Positions 34,925 to 44,027 are shown, counted from the stretch's first letter. The stretch is DNA of 64,000 nt from Actomonas sp051209155 (GCA_051209155.1 JBPJGB010000001.1); one strand, 5' to 3'. Translations and numbers: made by a program. The notes: generated from the letters alone by a model not told the origin.

Positions 34925-35770
34925 TTAGTCTTTGATGGCCAAGAGGGTTTCGGCGTAGCGTTGGCCGAGCAGGCGGTAGCCCTCCGGGGTGAAGTGCAGG
35001 CGGTCTTTGTGGCAGGGGGCGCCCGCGGAGGAAACGACGTGCGCGGTCGGAATGACCTCGGGCAGGGTCGCGATGATCTTGTTCATGCCGGCGCAGGCGC
35101 CGTTTTGGTCGGCGTTGACGAGTTCGCCCGCGAGCAGGGGGACGTCGGCGGCGTCCAATTCGAGGTCGGCCAGGATGCGGGTGTAGAGGTCTTTGATCTG
35201 GGCCGGCCAGGTTTCGTCGCCGCTGTCGGATTCACCTTGGTGGAGGAGGATACCTTTGATGACACCGTCCTCCTGGGCGCGGCGCGCCATGGTGATGAGA
35301 CGGGCGTAGGGATCGCCGTCGTAGGCGGCGATGAAACCTTTGAGCCAGTCAGGTGCGGTGGCCTCGTAGTCGGCGATCGTGGTCGGGTCGTAGACGCGAA
35401 TCTTGGCGCCGGCGACGGCGACAGTAACGACGCCGACTTTGATTTCGGGCGGGAGGTGTTGGATGAGCGTGCGGCCAAAATAATCCGCCGGGCTCAGACC
35501 GGAGCTCGGTCGGCAGAGCGGTGGCACGGCGGTATACCACTGGCCTTGCTCGCGACCGAGGTCAGGAAAATCGACGGCAGCGAGCACCTGGAAGCGCGCG
35601 TCGTCGAAGACTCTGTCCTCCTCGGGGATGCCGGGAAAGCCCTCCATGTTGGACTGACCAATGCAGAGGAAGATGTGGAAATTGGGATCGGGAGCGGCGC
35701 GGGTAATGGCGGTGGCGAAGATGAAGGAGGCGACGACGAGGAGGGCGCGGAAGAGAGAACGGAGATACAT
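34925..35770 (-). CDS. CE6-like acetylxylan esterase (SASA/SGNH domain)
   Basis: This 281-residue secreted protein has a signal peptide (FRALLVVASFIFATAITRAA) and a SASA domain. IFLCIGQSNMEGFPG holds the nucleophile Ser. KGILLHQGESDSGDE is the family HQGExD block. APCHKDRLHFTPEGYRLLG supplies the Asp-His pair. Members remove acetyl groups from xylan or related glycans (CE6) or from sialic acid. It stands alone between repeat-filled gaps, so its transcription unit is unclear. The ATG at 35770 directly begins the leader. Confidence 0.87.
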   Translation of the reverse strand: MYLRSLFRALLVVASFIFATAITRAAPDPNFHIFLCIGQSNMEGFPGIPEEDRVFDDARFQVLAAVDFPDLGREQGQWYTAVPPLCRPSSGLSPADYFGRTLIQHLPPEIKVGVVTVAVAGAKIRVYDPTTIADYEATAPDWLKGFIAAYDGDPYARLITMARRAQEDGVIKGILLHQGESDSGDETWPAQIKDLYTRILADLELDAADVPLLAGELVNADQNGACAGMNKIIATLPEVIPTAHVVSSAGAPCHKDRLHFTPEGYRLLGQRYAETLLAIKD

Positions 35771-35779
35771 GGGAAGGAG

Positions 35780-36315
35780 GATTCTTTAACCACAGATGGC
35801 GCAGAGGGGCGCAGATGCCGAGAGGCAGAGAGTTCTTAACCACAGATGGACACAGATGAACACGGACGTGGAGGCAGTGTTCTGTGCTCTCTGTGCAATT
35901 GCTTCGGCACTACGTCTCTCAGATGTCGCTGCGCTCGGAAGTGGTTAAGCCTGCGGCGGAGTGGATCTGCGGTTATCTGCGTGATCTGCGGTTTAGGTTT
36001 TTGACCACAGATGACACATAAGAGCACAGAGCTGAGAGGCAGGAAGGAGTGACCGCAGATGACGCAGATGGGCGCAGATGCGGAGAGACCGGGAGTGTTT
36101 TCTTGGCCACGGATCGTCACGGATTCGATGGTCTGGATAGTATCTTCGGTGAAATTGCTTCGGCACTACGTCTCTCAGATGTCGCTGCGCTCGGTAGTGG
36201 TTGCGACTACGGTGGGCGGGATCGGCGACTATCTGTGGGATCTGCGGTTCAGCTTTTTACCACGGATGAACCCGGGCTGGGGATGATCTGTGCCCTCTGT
36301 GAAATCTGTGTTTGA
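35780..36315. repeat. Long cluster of CACAGAT repeats
   Basis: About 540 bp between two esterase genes consist of units such as TTAACCACAGATGGCGCAGA, TTAACCACAGATGGACACAG and TTTGACCACAGATGACACAT. Inverse segments (ATCTGCGGTTATCTGCGTGA) alternate with them. The segment GTCTCTCAGATGTCGCTGCG appears twice here, near 35915 and 36175, and once near 27170. No convincing reading frame is present. Confidence 0.8.
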
Positions 36316-36346
36316 AAAAAAGAGGCGCGGTGGTCGACCGCGCCTC
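36315..36346 (-). terminator. Rho-independent terminator of the GH51-esterase operon
   Basis: On the minus strand GAGGCGCGGT (36346-36337) pairs perfectly with ACCGCGCCTC (36331-36322) around a 5-nt loop, followed by seven Ts (36321-36315). It lies 15 bp past the stop of the last gene (36361) and ends the six-gene operon. Confidence 0.92.
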
Positions 36347-36360
36347 GGGAGGGAAGGTAT

Positions 36361-37296
36361 TTATTCGGCCGACTTCGGTTTCAGGTAGCCGTTGATGTCG
36401 AGCCAGTGCACGAAGGACTCGAACCACCAGTAGGTGGTGTGGCCGGGGTAGCCCATGCCGAAGCCGTGTCCACCATCCTGATACAGGTGGAATTCGACCG
36501 ACTTGCCGGCTTTATACCACGACTCGATGAGGCCAAAGTCGCCGTTGAAGAGGAAATCGTTGGTGGCGATGGCGACGTAGAGCGGCGGGGCGTCCTCGGG
36601 CACTTCGACCGCGCCCATGCCGCCGTAGATCGGGGCGATGAAGGCGAGCTTCATGGTCTCGGAGTTCATGGTGCAGTGCATGGTGAGGCCGGCGCCGGCG
36701 GAGAAGCCCATCATGCCGATGCGATCAGTATCGACGCCCCATTCCTCGGCCCGGTCGAGGATCATGGCGTAGGCGGCCTCGGCGTCCTCGCGCTGATTGT
36801 CGAGACTCCAACGCGGACGCGGCGGCGGGGGCGGGGCGTCCTCACCTTCGGCGGGCGGAGTGGCCGCGGCGAAGGTGCGGTTCATCGACTCACGCAGGCC
36901 CTCGAGGGTCGGCGGAGTGGGATTGAGGCGATATTTGAGCACGAAGGCGGCGACGCCCTGTTCGTTGAGGGCCTTGGCGATTTTCCAACCTTCGTTGTTG
37001 ATGGAGAGCCAGCGGAAGCCGCCACCCGGAGCGACGAGCACGGCGGCGCCGGTGGCCTTGGCGGGATCGGGCAGGAAAGGGGTGAGGGTGGCGTTGGTGA
37101 CGTTGCGCACCATCGGCTCGCCCCACTGGAAGAACCAGGATTCTGAGGCGGGTTGGTTTTCGACGCCGCCGGTGTTGAGCGGAATGGCGTTGGGCTCTTC
37201 CGGAGCGTCATATGGCGTGATGGCGCCGTCCTGGGCAAAGGCCGAGACGGCGAGCGCGAGGAGCGCAGCGAGGGTGGTGGATTTGGGGGTCTTCAT
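36361..37296 (-). CDS. Secreted alpha/beta hydrolase, acetyl-esterase type
   Basis: The 311-residue product has a signal peptide (TTLAALLALAVSAFAQ) and an alpha/beta hydrolase fold. VLVAPGGGFRWLS is the oxyanion loop, MMGFSAGAGLT the nucleophile elbow, IATNDFLFNG the acid region and DGGHGFGMGYPGH the His. A proline-rich insert (DAPPPPPRPRW, about 150-160) is unusual. It resembles the esterase at 25873 and xylan/pectin deacetylases. It is the last gene of the GH51 operon, 32 bp after the CE1-type gene and just before a strong terminator. Confidence 0.84.
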   Translation of the reverse strand: MKTPKSTTLAALLALAVSAFAQDGAITPYDAPEEPNAIPLNTGGVENQPASESWFFQWGEPMVRNVTNATLTPFLPDPAKATGAAVLVAPGGGFRWLSINNEGWKIAKALNEQGVAAFVLKYRLNPTPPTLEGLRESMNRTFAAATPPAEGEDAPPPPPRPRWSLDNQREDAEAAYAMILDRAEEWGVDTDRIGMMGFSAGAGLTMHCTMNSETMKLAFIAPIYGGMGAVEVPEDAPPLYVAIATNDFLFNGDFGLIESWYKAGKSVEFHLYQDGGHGFGMGYPGHTTYWWFESFVHWLDINGYLKPKSAE

Positions 37297-37328
37297 TTTG
37301 GTTGGTCTAGGAGTGAGCGTTGGAAGGC

Positions 37329-38249
37329 TCAGCGAAAGATGCGTTGGGCGAAGTGGTAGAGGTTGCTGCCCCAGGTCTCGGGGTCGTGGCCGTGGTCGTC
37401 GACGTTCCAGAGGTGCGGCACCTTGTGCTCCTTGAGGTAGCGGTGGGTGCGCTGGGAGAAGTTGATGAGGCCGTCCTGGTTGCCGCAGGAGATGTAAAGG
37501 AGGTTGAGCGCGGCGGTCGCGGCGGCGGGGTCGGGCACCAATTCCTCGGGGGCTTTGGTGTTGGGGGCAGCGGAGAAGGCGCCGATCCAGGTGAAGGTGT
37601 CGAGGTGGGCGAGACCGAAGTTGAAGGTCTGGCCGCCACCCATGGACAGCCCGGCGAGGGCGCGGTGCTGGGCGTCGCTGATCGTGGCGTAGTGCGACTC
37701 GACCGCCGGAATGAGAGAGTCGAGCAGGTCGCCTTCAAAGGCGGCAAAGGCGGCGACGGCTTCGGGGTTGAAGATGTTCTCCGGCACCGAGTCGTCGGCC
37801 ATGGCGCGGCCATTGGGAAACACGGCGATGAGCGGCTCGATGGCGCCACTGGCGATGAGGTTGTCGAGGATGGTGTGGCCCTTCACCCCGGCGGTCCACT
37901 CGTGGCGGTTGCCGCCAATGCCGTGCAGGATGTAGGCGACGGGGTAGCGGTGGTCGGCGTTGTATCCGGGCGGGAGATACACGGTGGCCTCGCGGGTGGT
38001 GCCGGTGACGCCGGACTCGTAGCGCAGCACGTCGAGGGTGCCGCGCAGGCCGGACTCCGGCAGCACGCGATAGTCGGCGGGCGGTTCGGGAAAGAGGCGC
38101 ACGTCGTCGGGCGCGAGCTCGATCTTGCGGGCAAAGTTGGCGGCGGCGCGCTCGGCGCCGTCGTCGGCTGGGGCGGGCGCGGGAGCGGGTTGCGCGGTGG
38201 CGGTCAATGCGGTGGCGAAGAGCGCGAGGGATAAACTGGGGAAACGCAT
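37329..38249 (-). CDS. Secreted CE1-type esterase 1
   Basis: This 306-residue protein has a signal peptide (LSLALFATALTATAQ), a proline/alanine-rich linker and a CE1 (esterase D/feruloyl esterase) domain. REATVYLPPGYNADHRYPV opens the fold, VAYILHGIGGNRHEW is the oxyanion loop, HRALAGLSMGGGQT has the nucleophile Ser, and NVDDHGHDPETW has the His. Such enzymes remove ferulate or acetate from arabinoxylan or pectin arabinan. The ATG at 38249 begins the leader, 8 bp after the GH97 stop. Two similar esterases are encoded upstream in the same operon. Confidence 0.86.
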   Translation of the reverse strand: MRFPSLSLALFATALTATAQPAPAPAPADDGAERAAANFARKIELAPDDVRLFPEPPADYRVLPESGLRGTLDVLRYESGVTGTTREATVYLPPGYNADHRYPVAYILHGIGGNRHEWTAGVKGHTILDNLIASGAIEPLIAVFPNGRAMADDSVPENIFNPEAVAAFAAFEGDLLDSLIPAVESHYATISDAQHRALAGLSMGGGQTFNFGLAHLDTFTWIGAFSAAPNTKAPEELVPDPAAATAALNLLYISCGNQDGLINFSQRTHRYLKEHKVPHLWNVDDHGHDPETWGSNLYHFAQRIFR

Positions 38250-38257
38250 GGGGGAAA

Positions 38258-40201
38258 TCAGAAGAGGACGGCGCCGCCCTTGGCGGCAAGTTCGAGGGGG
38301 AGGGTGCCGTCGGCGGCGACGGTCACCTGGCTTTGCGCGGCCTCGCGGCCGCTGGGTTGATCGTGGATGAGGGTGAGGGTTTGGCCGGCGAGGTAGGGGA
38401 GGTGGAGCGTGAGCGCCTTGGGCTCGGCTTCGCCGTTGGTGGCGGCCACATACCAATGGTCGCCGTGGCGACGGGCGACGGCGAAATCTTTGCCGGGATA
38501 ACCGGTGACGAAACGGGTTTCATCCCAGACGGCCGGCACCTGCTTGAGGAAATCGATGACGAAGGCCGGTTGTTCCTCGAGGTTGTTGGGGGTGAGGCCC
38601 ATATGTTGCACGGGCGACTGGAAGGTGACGCTGGTCGCGAGTTGGAAAGCATCGGTGGTGCTGCGGGAGTTTCCGCGGCCGGCGACTTTGTTGAAGGACG
38701 AGTTCAGCACCATGGGCCCGTAATCCATCGCGGCGACGGGGTTGCGCACGAAGGGCATGACGGTGGAGCGCCACGCTTCACTGTCGGCGAAACCCTGCGA
38801 GAAAATGAGGTTTTCCGAGGCGGTGACGGCTTCGCTCGTCATGTGGTTGGGATACATGCGCTCCCAACCGCGCGGCAGGGTGGCGCCGTGGAAGTTGAAG
38901 TGCAGGCCGTAGGCGTTCCCGTCGGTCAGGATGTCCTCGTAGAGTTTCATCGTCGTCTGCTTGTCGCCGCCGAAGAAGTCGACCTTGAGGCCCTTGACGT
39001 TGATCGACTGGAGCCAGGCCATCTCGGCATGGCGGGCGGGGGCGGAGGCCATGCGGTTGCGCGGACCCTGGGGGGCGTCGTTCCAGGCGCCGTTGGAGTT
39101 ATACCAGAGCAGGACGTCGACGTCCTTGCTGTTGGCGTAACGCACGAGCTCGGCGAGTTTGGCTTTGCCGAGATTCGTGTCCCAAAGGGCGTCGATGAGG
39201 ATGTATTCCCAGCCCATTTCGGCGGCGAGGTCGATAAAAGTGCGTTGGTCGGCCTCGTTCATGGAGGCGTCCTGCCAGACCAACCAGCTCCAGGTGGCCC
39301 GGCCGGGTTGGTAGGTGGTGGAGGCGGCGTAGAGCGGCTCGACGACGTCGGTCGCGACGGTGGTTTCGACGATCGGAGCGAGAGTGGTGCCGAGCGTGAT
39401 GGTGCGCCACGGCGTGTGCAGCGGCAGCGAGGCGGAGACGGTGGCGTCACCGATGCCGCCGTTCTCGCCCTCCTGCGGAAAAGCGATGCGGTAAAGCCCA
39501 CGCGAGGTCGGATCGCCGAGGCGGGAACCGGCGTAGTTGCTCGTCACACCCGTTTCGGACACGAGGGCCCAGCCGTGATCGCCGAGGCGGAACAGGGCGG
39601 GGAAGGTGAAACCGAGTTCGGTGGGCGAGTCGGTGCCGGCGGGCTCATCGATGAGGTAGCCCTCTTCGTAGCTGGGTTTGGATTTCATCCACCCACTGCC
39701 AGCCGGGGCCTGCCAGGTGACGAACGACGTGGCCTCCGCCGGGAAGTCGAAACCGGTGGCCTCGCGATGGATGGTGATGCGGGGCTGGGCTTCGCTGCTG
39801 AGGCGGTAGGAAAAGGCGACATCGGTGTTGCTGACGCGGAAGATGACATCGAGTCCATGGCCCGCGGCGGTCGTGTAACGGGCGGTGAGCTCGTTGGCGA
39901 CGTAGTGCACCTCGCGCACCTTGCCGTGGGGGAGGGTGTAGTGTTCGTCGATCGCGGTGGTGGTCGTGGCGCCGGCGGCGGAGAGGCCGGACGCGAAGCT
40001 CCCGAGACTGGTTTCGAGACCGAGCGGCGACGGCTCGAGTGCGACCGCGCCATGCAGGGACACGGTGTAGCTGAGGCGCCCCTGTTCACTCAATGCGAGC
40101 TCGACGGCGATGTTGCCGTCGGGGCTGGATACGGATTGCGCGGAGGCCGTCGCCGCGAGGGCGAGAGCAAGCGCGAGTGAGGTGGAGCGAAGCGAGGGCA
40201 T
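38258..40201 (-). CDS. GH97 retaining alpha-galactosidase / beta-L-arabinopyranosidase type
   Basis: The 647-residue enzyme has a signal peptide (STSLALALALAATASAQ) and an N-terminal beta-sandwich (SSPDGNIAVELALSEQG). The GH97 barrel has EYILIDALWDTNLGKAKL, LLWYNSNGAWND and KVDFFGGDKQTTMKLYEDI. Asp408 in KVDFFGGD sits where retaining GH97 members have their nucleophile. Inverting alpha-glucosidases of the SusB type lack it. This favours alpha-galactosidase or beta-L-arabinopyranosidase activity. The late block HMTSEAVTASENL is kept. It starts 7 bp after the upstream esterase stop. Confidence 0.86.
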   Translation of the reverse strand: MPSLRSTSLALALALAATASAQSVSSPDGNIAVELALSEQGRLSYTVSLHGAVALEPSPLGLETSLGSFASGLSAAGATTTTAIDEHYTLPHGKVREVHYVANELTARYTTAAGHGLDVIFRVSNTDVAFSYRLSSEAQPRITIHREATGFDFPAEATSFVTWQAPAGSGWMKSKPSYEEGYLIDEPAGTDSPTELGFTFPALFRLGDHGWALVSETGVTSNYAGSRLGDPTSRGLYRIAFPQEGENGGIGDATVSASLPLHTPWRTITLGTTLAPIVETTVATDVVEPLYAASTTYQPGRATWSWLVWQDASMNEADQRTFIDLAAEMGWEYILIDALWDTNLGKAKLAELVRYANSKDVDVLLWYNSNGAWNDAPQGPRNRMASAPARHAEMAWLQSINVKGLKVDFFGGDKQTTMKLYEDILTDGNAYGLHFNFHGATLPRGWERMYPNHMTSEAVTASENLIFSQGFADSEAWRSTVMPFVRNPVAAMDYGPMVLNSSFNKVAGRGNSRSTTDAFQLATSVTFQSPVQHMGLTPNNLEEQPAFVIDFLKQVPAVWDETRFVTGYPGKDFAVARRHGDHWYVAATNGEAEPKALTLHLPYLAGQTLTLIHDQPSGREAAQSQVTVAADGTLPLELAAKGGAVLF

Positions 40202-40208
40202 GGCGAAA

Positions 40209-41330
40209 TTAGCGGAAGAAACGTTGCAGGGTTTCGGAAAGGTAGTGGCGGGCGTTCATCCAAGTGTGCCCACCGTCGGTGATGAGCTCCTCGTGTTCGA
40301 TGCCGAGTTCGGTGAGCAGCCCGTTGAAGGTGACCGCCGGCTCGTAGAGGAAGTCGGAGCGTCCGACGCCGAGCCAAAAGGTCTCGAGTTGGGCATTCAG
40401 TTGGTCCGGATGTTCCGCGAACTGGGGGAAGTATTGCCGGAAGACCTCGGGGGTGAGGTAGGCGCTGTAGGAGCCGATGTGGGCGAACTTGTCGAGATGG
40501 CTCAGGCCGGTAAAGAGCGACTCGCCGCCCCCGCGCGAGAAGCCGGCGATGGCGCGGGCGGAGCGGTCCTCGGTGGTGCGGTAACGGGACTCGATGTAAG
40601 GCATGATCGTGCCGACCAGTTCGTCACCAAAATACGCATACATTGCGGCGACCTCCGGCTCCCAGGGACGCGGCATGCCGCGCAGCATGTTGCCGTAGGG
40701 CATGACGATGATCATCGGCTCGGCTCGGCCGGCGGCGATGAGGTTGTCGGCGATGACATTGACCCGGCCGGCTCGAAACCAGGTTTCCTCGGTGTCGGTC
40801 GTGCCGCTGACGAGGTAGAAGACCGGGTAGGTGCGGTCGGTCTCGTGGTAGCCGGGCGGGGTATAGATGACCAGCGGGCGCATGATGCCGCCCATGATCT
40901 CGGATTTCACCCAGGCGTAGTGCAGTTCGCCGTGCGGCACGTCCTGCACCTGCTGCGGCGCCGGGGTGTCGCCCGGGACGTCGAGAAGCGAGGCTTTGAA
41001 ACCCTCGTTGGGGAAAACGTATTGATTGCCGGGGTCGGCCACGCCCACGCCATCGACGACAAAGTTGTAGGGATAGAGGTCGGGTTTGATCGGGCCGACG
41101 GTGATCGACCACACGCCGCTGTCGTCGCGGGTCATGGGTTGGACGCCGGCCATGAACTGACCGCTGAGCGAAACCTGCTGCGCCTCGGGGGCGCGCAGAG
41201 CGAAGGTCACGGTGCGGTCCTCGTGCAGCACGGGGGACTCCACCCGGGGCGGACGCTGCGCGAAGGTGGCGGCGGCGGAAACGGCGAAGGCGGTGGAGAG
41301 CAGGGCGAGGCGAACGGGGGCAGAGAACAT
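40209..41330 (-). CDS. Secreted CE1-type esterase 2 with N-terminal E-set domain
   Basis: This 373-residue protein has a signal peptide (RLALLSTAFAVSAAATFAQ) and an early-set/CBM48-like domain (about 27-115: VTFALRAPEAQQVSLSGQF, then YPYNFVVDGVGVADPGN). The CE1 esterase domain follows (LVIYTPPGYHETDRTYPV, Ser in AIAGFSRGGGESLF, His in ITDGGHTWMNARHYL). The E-set plus CE1 pairing is typical of feruloyl and acetyl esterases from xylan loci. GFSRGGG replaces the commoner GxSMGG at the nucleophile elbow. It lies 17 bp after the previous gene. Confidence 0.87.
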   Translation of the reverse strand: MFSAPVRLALLSTAFAVSAAATFAQRPPRVESPVLHEDRTVTFALRAPEAQQVSLSGQFMAGVQPMTRDDSGVWSITVGPIKPDLYPYNFVVDGVGVADPGNQYVFPNEGFKASLLDVPGDTPAPQQVQDVPHGELHYAWVKSEIMGGIMRPLVIYTPPGYHETDRTYPVFYLVSGTTDTEETWFRAGRVNVIADNLIAAGRAEPMIIVMPYGNMLRGMPRPWEPEVAAMYAYFGDELVGTIMPYIESRYRTTEDRSARAIAGFSRGGGESLFTGLSHLDKFAHIGSYSAYLTPEVFRQYFPQFAEHPDQLNAQLETFWLGVGRSDFLYEPAVTFNGLLTELGIEHEELITDGGHTWMNARHYLSETLQRFFR

Positions 41331-41347
41331 GGGAAAGCGGGGAGGGT

Positions 41348-42280
41348 TCAGTCGAGGTAGGTGAACATGATCTGCGCCGTCTGGTGCAGGTAGCGGCGCC
41401 AGTTGAGCCATTCGTGACCGTGTGAGCTGATGACCGAGTAGTGGCGGATGGCGTGACGGGAGAACACGGCCTCAGTCTTCATGCTGTTGGCGAAGGCAAT
41501 GTCGGTTTCACCGACGCCGAAGTAGATCGGCATGAGGAATTTTTGGTTGATGTTCGGATCGTTGAGGATCGGGGCGAAGCGTTCCTCGAACTGTTCGACG
41601 CGGCCGGGCCAGTAGCCGGAGCTGTAGACGTAAAGTTCGCCGAAGGTTTCGAGGTGGGCGAAGCCGGTGTGCAGGGGAATGAAGCCGCCCATCGACAGGC
41701 CGGCGACGGCACGGGCCTCGCGGGTCGTGATGGTGCGGTAGTGCGCATCGACATAGGGGATGATGTCCTGCAGAAATTCGCGGGTGCAGGCATCATCCTC
41801 ACCCAGTTGGGGCACCTCGCCGGAGACGACGCCGCTGGTATTCGGCATCACGATGATCATCGGCCGGGCGCGGCCGTCGGCGATGAGGTTGTCGAGGATG
41901 TGGTCGGCGTGCCCCGAGGCGGTCCAGTGCGTGTCGTTTTCGCCGCCGCCGTGGTTGAGGTAGAGGACGGGATAGCGGCGGTCGGCGGACGCGTCGTATC
42001 CGGGCGGGAGATACACGTGCATCTGTTTGTCCCCGCCGGCGGTGAGCGGGTAGCGGACGATCTCGACGGTGCCGTGCGGCACATCGCGTTCGGCGTAGAA
42101 CGACGTGTCGTCGGAGGCCGCCAGAGCCGGCAGGCTGGGCACGGCATGCTCCGGTGGCGGTGCGATCCACATGCCGCCTTCGTTGATGTGCGGCGGGGGC
42201 GGTGTTTCGGCGACGGACAGGGCCGGCAGGGCGGCGGCGAAGGTGAGGGCGGTGGCGAGAAACGGCAGGCGGGACAACAT
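41348..42280 (-). CDS. Secreted CE1-type esterase 3
   Basis: The 310-residue product has a signal peptide (LPFLATALTFAAALPALSVA) and a CE1 domain. MHVYLPPGYDASADRRYPV and VLYLNHGGGENDTHW open the fold, EARAVAGLSMGGFIPLHTG holds the Ser, and VISSHGHEWLNWRRYL holds the His. It lacks the E-set domain of the next gene but keeps an N-terminal stretch (GGMWIAPPPEHAVPSLP) of unknown role. The ATG at 42280 is chosen; upstream the open frame is arginine/proline-rich and not protein-like. It lies 55 bp after the GH51 stop. Confidence 0.86.
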   Translation of the reverse strand: MLSRLPFLATALTFAAALPALSVAETPPPPHINEGGMWIAPPPEHAVPSLPALAASDDTSFYAERDVPHGTVEIVRYPLTAGGDKQMHVYLPPGYDASADRRYPVLYLNHGGGENDTHWTASGHADHILDNLIADGRARPMIIVMPNTSGVVSGEVPQLGEDDACTREFLQDIIPYVDAHYRTITTREARAVAGLSMGGFIPLHTGFAHLETFGELYVYSSGYWPGRVEQFEERFAPILNDPNINQKFLMPIYFGVGETDIAFANSMKTEAVFSRHAIRHYSVISSHGHEWLNWRRYLHQTAQIMFTYLD

Positions 42281-42335
42281 GACGAGGAAAGGGAACACTG
42301 GCTTGTGCTTGCGGCTACGGGCGGACGGTTGGGGG

Positions 42336-43868
42336 TCAATCGGCCAAATCGACGACGATCTGGGTGAAGGAGTGGGCGGGGAACGCGTGAGTGAGGGTTG
42401 TGCCCTGGGTGGCGATCTTCGATTCGACCGGCGCGTAGGTGTCGCGTTCGGCGTAGCTGAAAGGCCGGTTTTCGGTGTCGGGGGGGGCGATGAGCGTGAC
42501 GGCGGCAGTGGGGGCAAAGGTGCCGTGCACGCTGGTGATGGTGGTGGTGATGGCCTCGTCCTGGTGCCGGTTGACGACGTTGATGAGCACGCGATGGTGT
42601 TCCGTGTCGTGCACGCTGGTCACGTCGAGGTAGGGGATGGAGGTGTAATAGTCATCGACCCCGAAGGTGTCGCAGACCACGGAGGTGTGAAGGGCGTTAC
42701 CGTGGGCGCGGGTGGAGAAGGCCTTGAAGGTGTGGAAGAGGGGCGTCTTGTAGCTCGCGTTGGTGTCGGGATCGCGGGCGAGGATGGAAGTGAGCAGGGT
42801 GTAGTTGGCCATCTTCACGTAGTCTGCGTTGCGGATGAACGCGTTGAGAAACTGCGCCATGGCCAGGGTGTTGAGGCTGCCGCCGCGGTAGGGAGGCGCC
42901 CACTCGTCGAGTGAGATGTGCAGGGGCGGCTTCTTCTCCGTGGTGGAGACGGCCTTGATCTGGCCGATGGTGATGTCGAACTTCTCCTGCAGGTCCATCG
43001 CGCGCTCGCCCACGAAGGTGTAGTAGTCATCGGATGCATCCCAGTAGCGGTGCAGCGAGAGAAAGTCGGCGATGTCGTGAGTGCCCTTGATGACGGTCCA
43101 GTTCCAGTCGATCCAAGCCAGGGTGTCCTTGTAGTTGGAGGAGCCGTTGGCGATGAAGGTGAGCTTCGTGTCGGGGGAACTCTTCTGCATCGCCCGCGAA
43201 ACGACGCGGGCGAACTTCACGTAGTCTTCGGCGTTCTTGTAGCCGATGATCCAACCTTCGCCGTCGACCTCGTTGCCGAGACACCAGTATTCGATGCCGT
43301 AGGGCTCGGGGTGGCCGTATTCGGCGCGCTTGTCGGCCCAGTAGGTGCCGAGCGGACCGTTGCAGTATTCAACCCACCAGGCGGCTTCGCGCACGCTGCC
43401 GGTGCCCATGTTGATACAGACGACGTTGGTGGTGCCGAGGAGGGCGTTGAGCTGCACCCACTCGTCGGTGCCGACGAGGTTGGGTTCGGTGACGCTCCAG
43501 GCGAGTTCACGACGGACCGGGCGGTCTTCGCGCGGCCCGATGCCGTCCCGCCAGTCGTAGTTGGCGACGAAGTTGCCGCCAGGCCAGCGCATGTTGGTGA
43601 ACTGGAGCTCGCGGGCAGCCTCGAGCATGCCCTGGCGCCAGCCGTTGGCGTCGGCGTCGGGAGCATCGGGATCGTAAAGCGGGCCGTAGAGGGTGTTGAA
43701 GGTCATCTCCGGCCGCTCGAAACCGATGGGCTCCATGAAGACGCCGTAGATGCGGGGATCGATCTGGTCGATGACGTCACCGACATCGATGGTGATGCGG
43801 GCGGTTTGGGGCGCGGCAAGGGCGCAGGCAGCCGTGGCGAGCAGGGCGGCGGGGAGCAGGGGCTTCAT
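42336..43868 (-). CDS. GH51-type alpha-L-arabinofuranosidase
   Basis: This 510-residue secreted enzyme has a signal peptide (PLLPAALLATAACALAAP) and the GH51 plan. IDPRIYGVFMEPIGF and TNMRWPGGNFVANYDWRDGIGP open it. Acid/base Glu200 is in YWCLGNEVDG and nucleophile Glu322 is in LHISLDEWAPPYRGG. The C-terminal beta-sandwich is RVLINVVNRHQDEA onward. GH51 removes arabinofuranose from arabinan and arabinoxylan. The ATG at 43868 begins the leader. It heads the six-gene operon running to the terminator at 36315. Direct repeats about 100 bp upstream suggest AraC-type control. Confidence 0.9.
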   Translation of the reverse strand: MKPLLPAALLATAACALAAPQTARITIDVGDVIDQIDPRIYGVFMEPIGFERPEMTFNTLYGPLYDPDAPDADANGWRQGMLEAARELQFTNMRWPGGNFVANYDWRDGIGPREDRPVRRELAWSVTEPNLVGTDEWVQLNALLGTTNVVCINMGTGSVREAAWWVEYCNGPLGTYWADKRAEYGHPEPYGIEYWCLGNEVDGEGWIIGYKNAEDYVKFARVVSRAMQKSSPDTKLTFIANGSSNYKDTLAWIDWNWTVIKGTHDIADFLSLHRYWDASDDYYTFVGERAMDLQEKFDITIGQIKAVSTTEKKPPLHISLDEWAPPYRGGSLNTLAMAQFLNAFIRNADYVKMANYTLLTSILARDPDTNASYKTPLFHTFKAFSTRAHGNALHTSVVCDTFGVDDYYTSIPYLDVTSVHDTEHHRVLINVVNRHQDEAITTTITSVHGTFAPTAAVTLIAPPDTENRPFSYAERDTYAPVESKIATQGTTLTHAFPAHSFTQIVVDLAD

Positions 43869-43944
43869 GGGGAAACGGGGTTGAGCTTTCCGAACCAACG
43901 CGGGTGCGAAAGGGGGCGCACGACCAGCGAGGGTGAAGATGGTG

Positions 43945-44006
43945 AAGCTACGATGGGCCTCAAAAGGCCGCGAGGTTGATCGTTAGTTACGCCGGTCGAT
44001 CATTAG
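43945..44006 (-). promoter_or_regulatory. Tandem 13-bp sites and -10 upstream of the GH51 operon
   Basis: On the minus strand CTAATGATCGACC (44006-43994) and CTAACGATCAACC (43986-43974) are direct repeats with starts exactly 20 bp apart, differing at two positions. A TAGCTT -10-like element lies at 43950-43945, 23 bp past the nearer copy. Tandem sites two helical turns apart, with the nearer one touching -35, are the usual layout for AraC/XylS activators. No AraC gene is in this window. Confidence 0.5.
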
Positions 44007-44027
44007 ATCGGCGGGTTTGCCGGCCAA

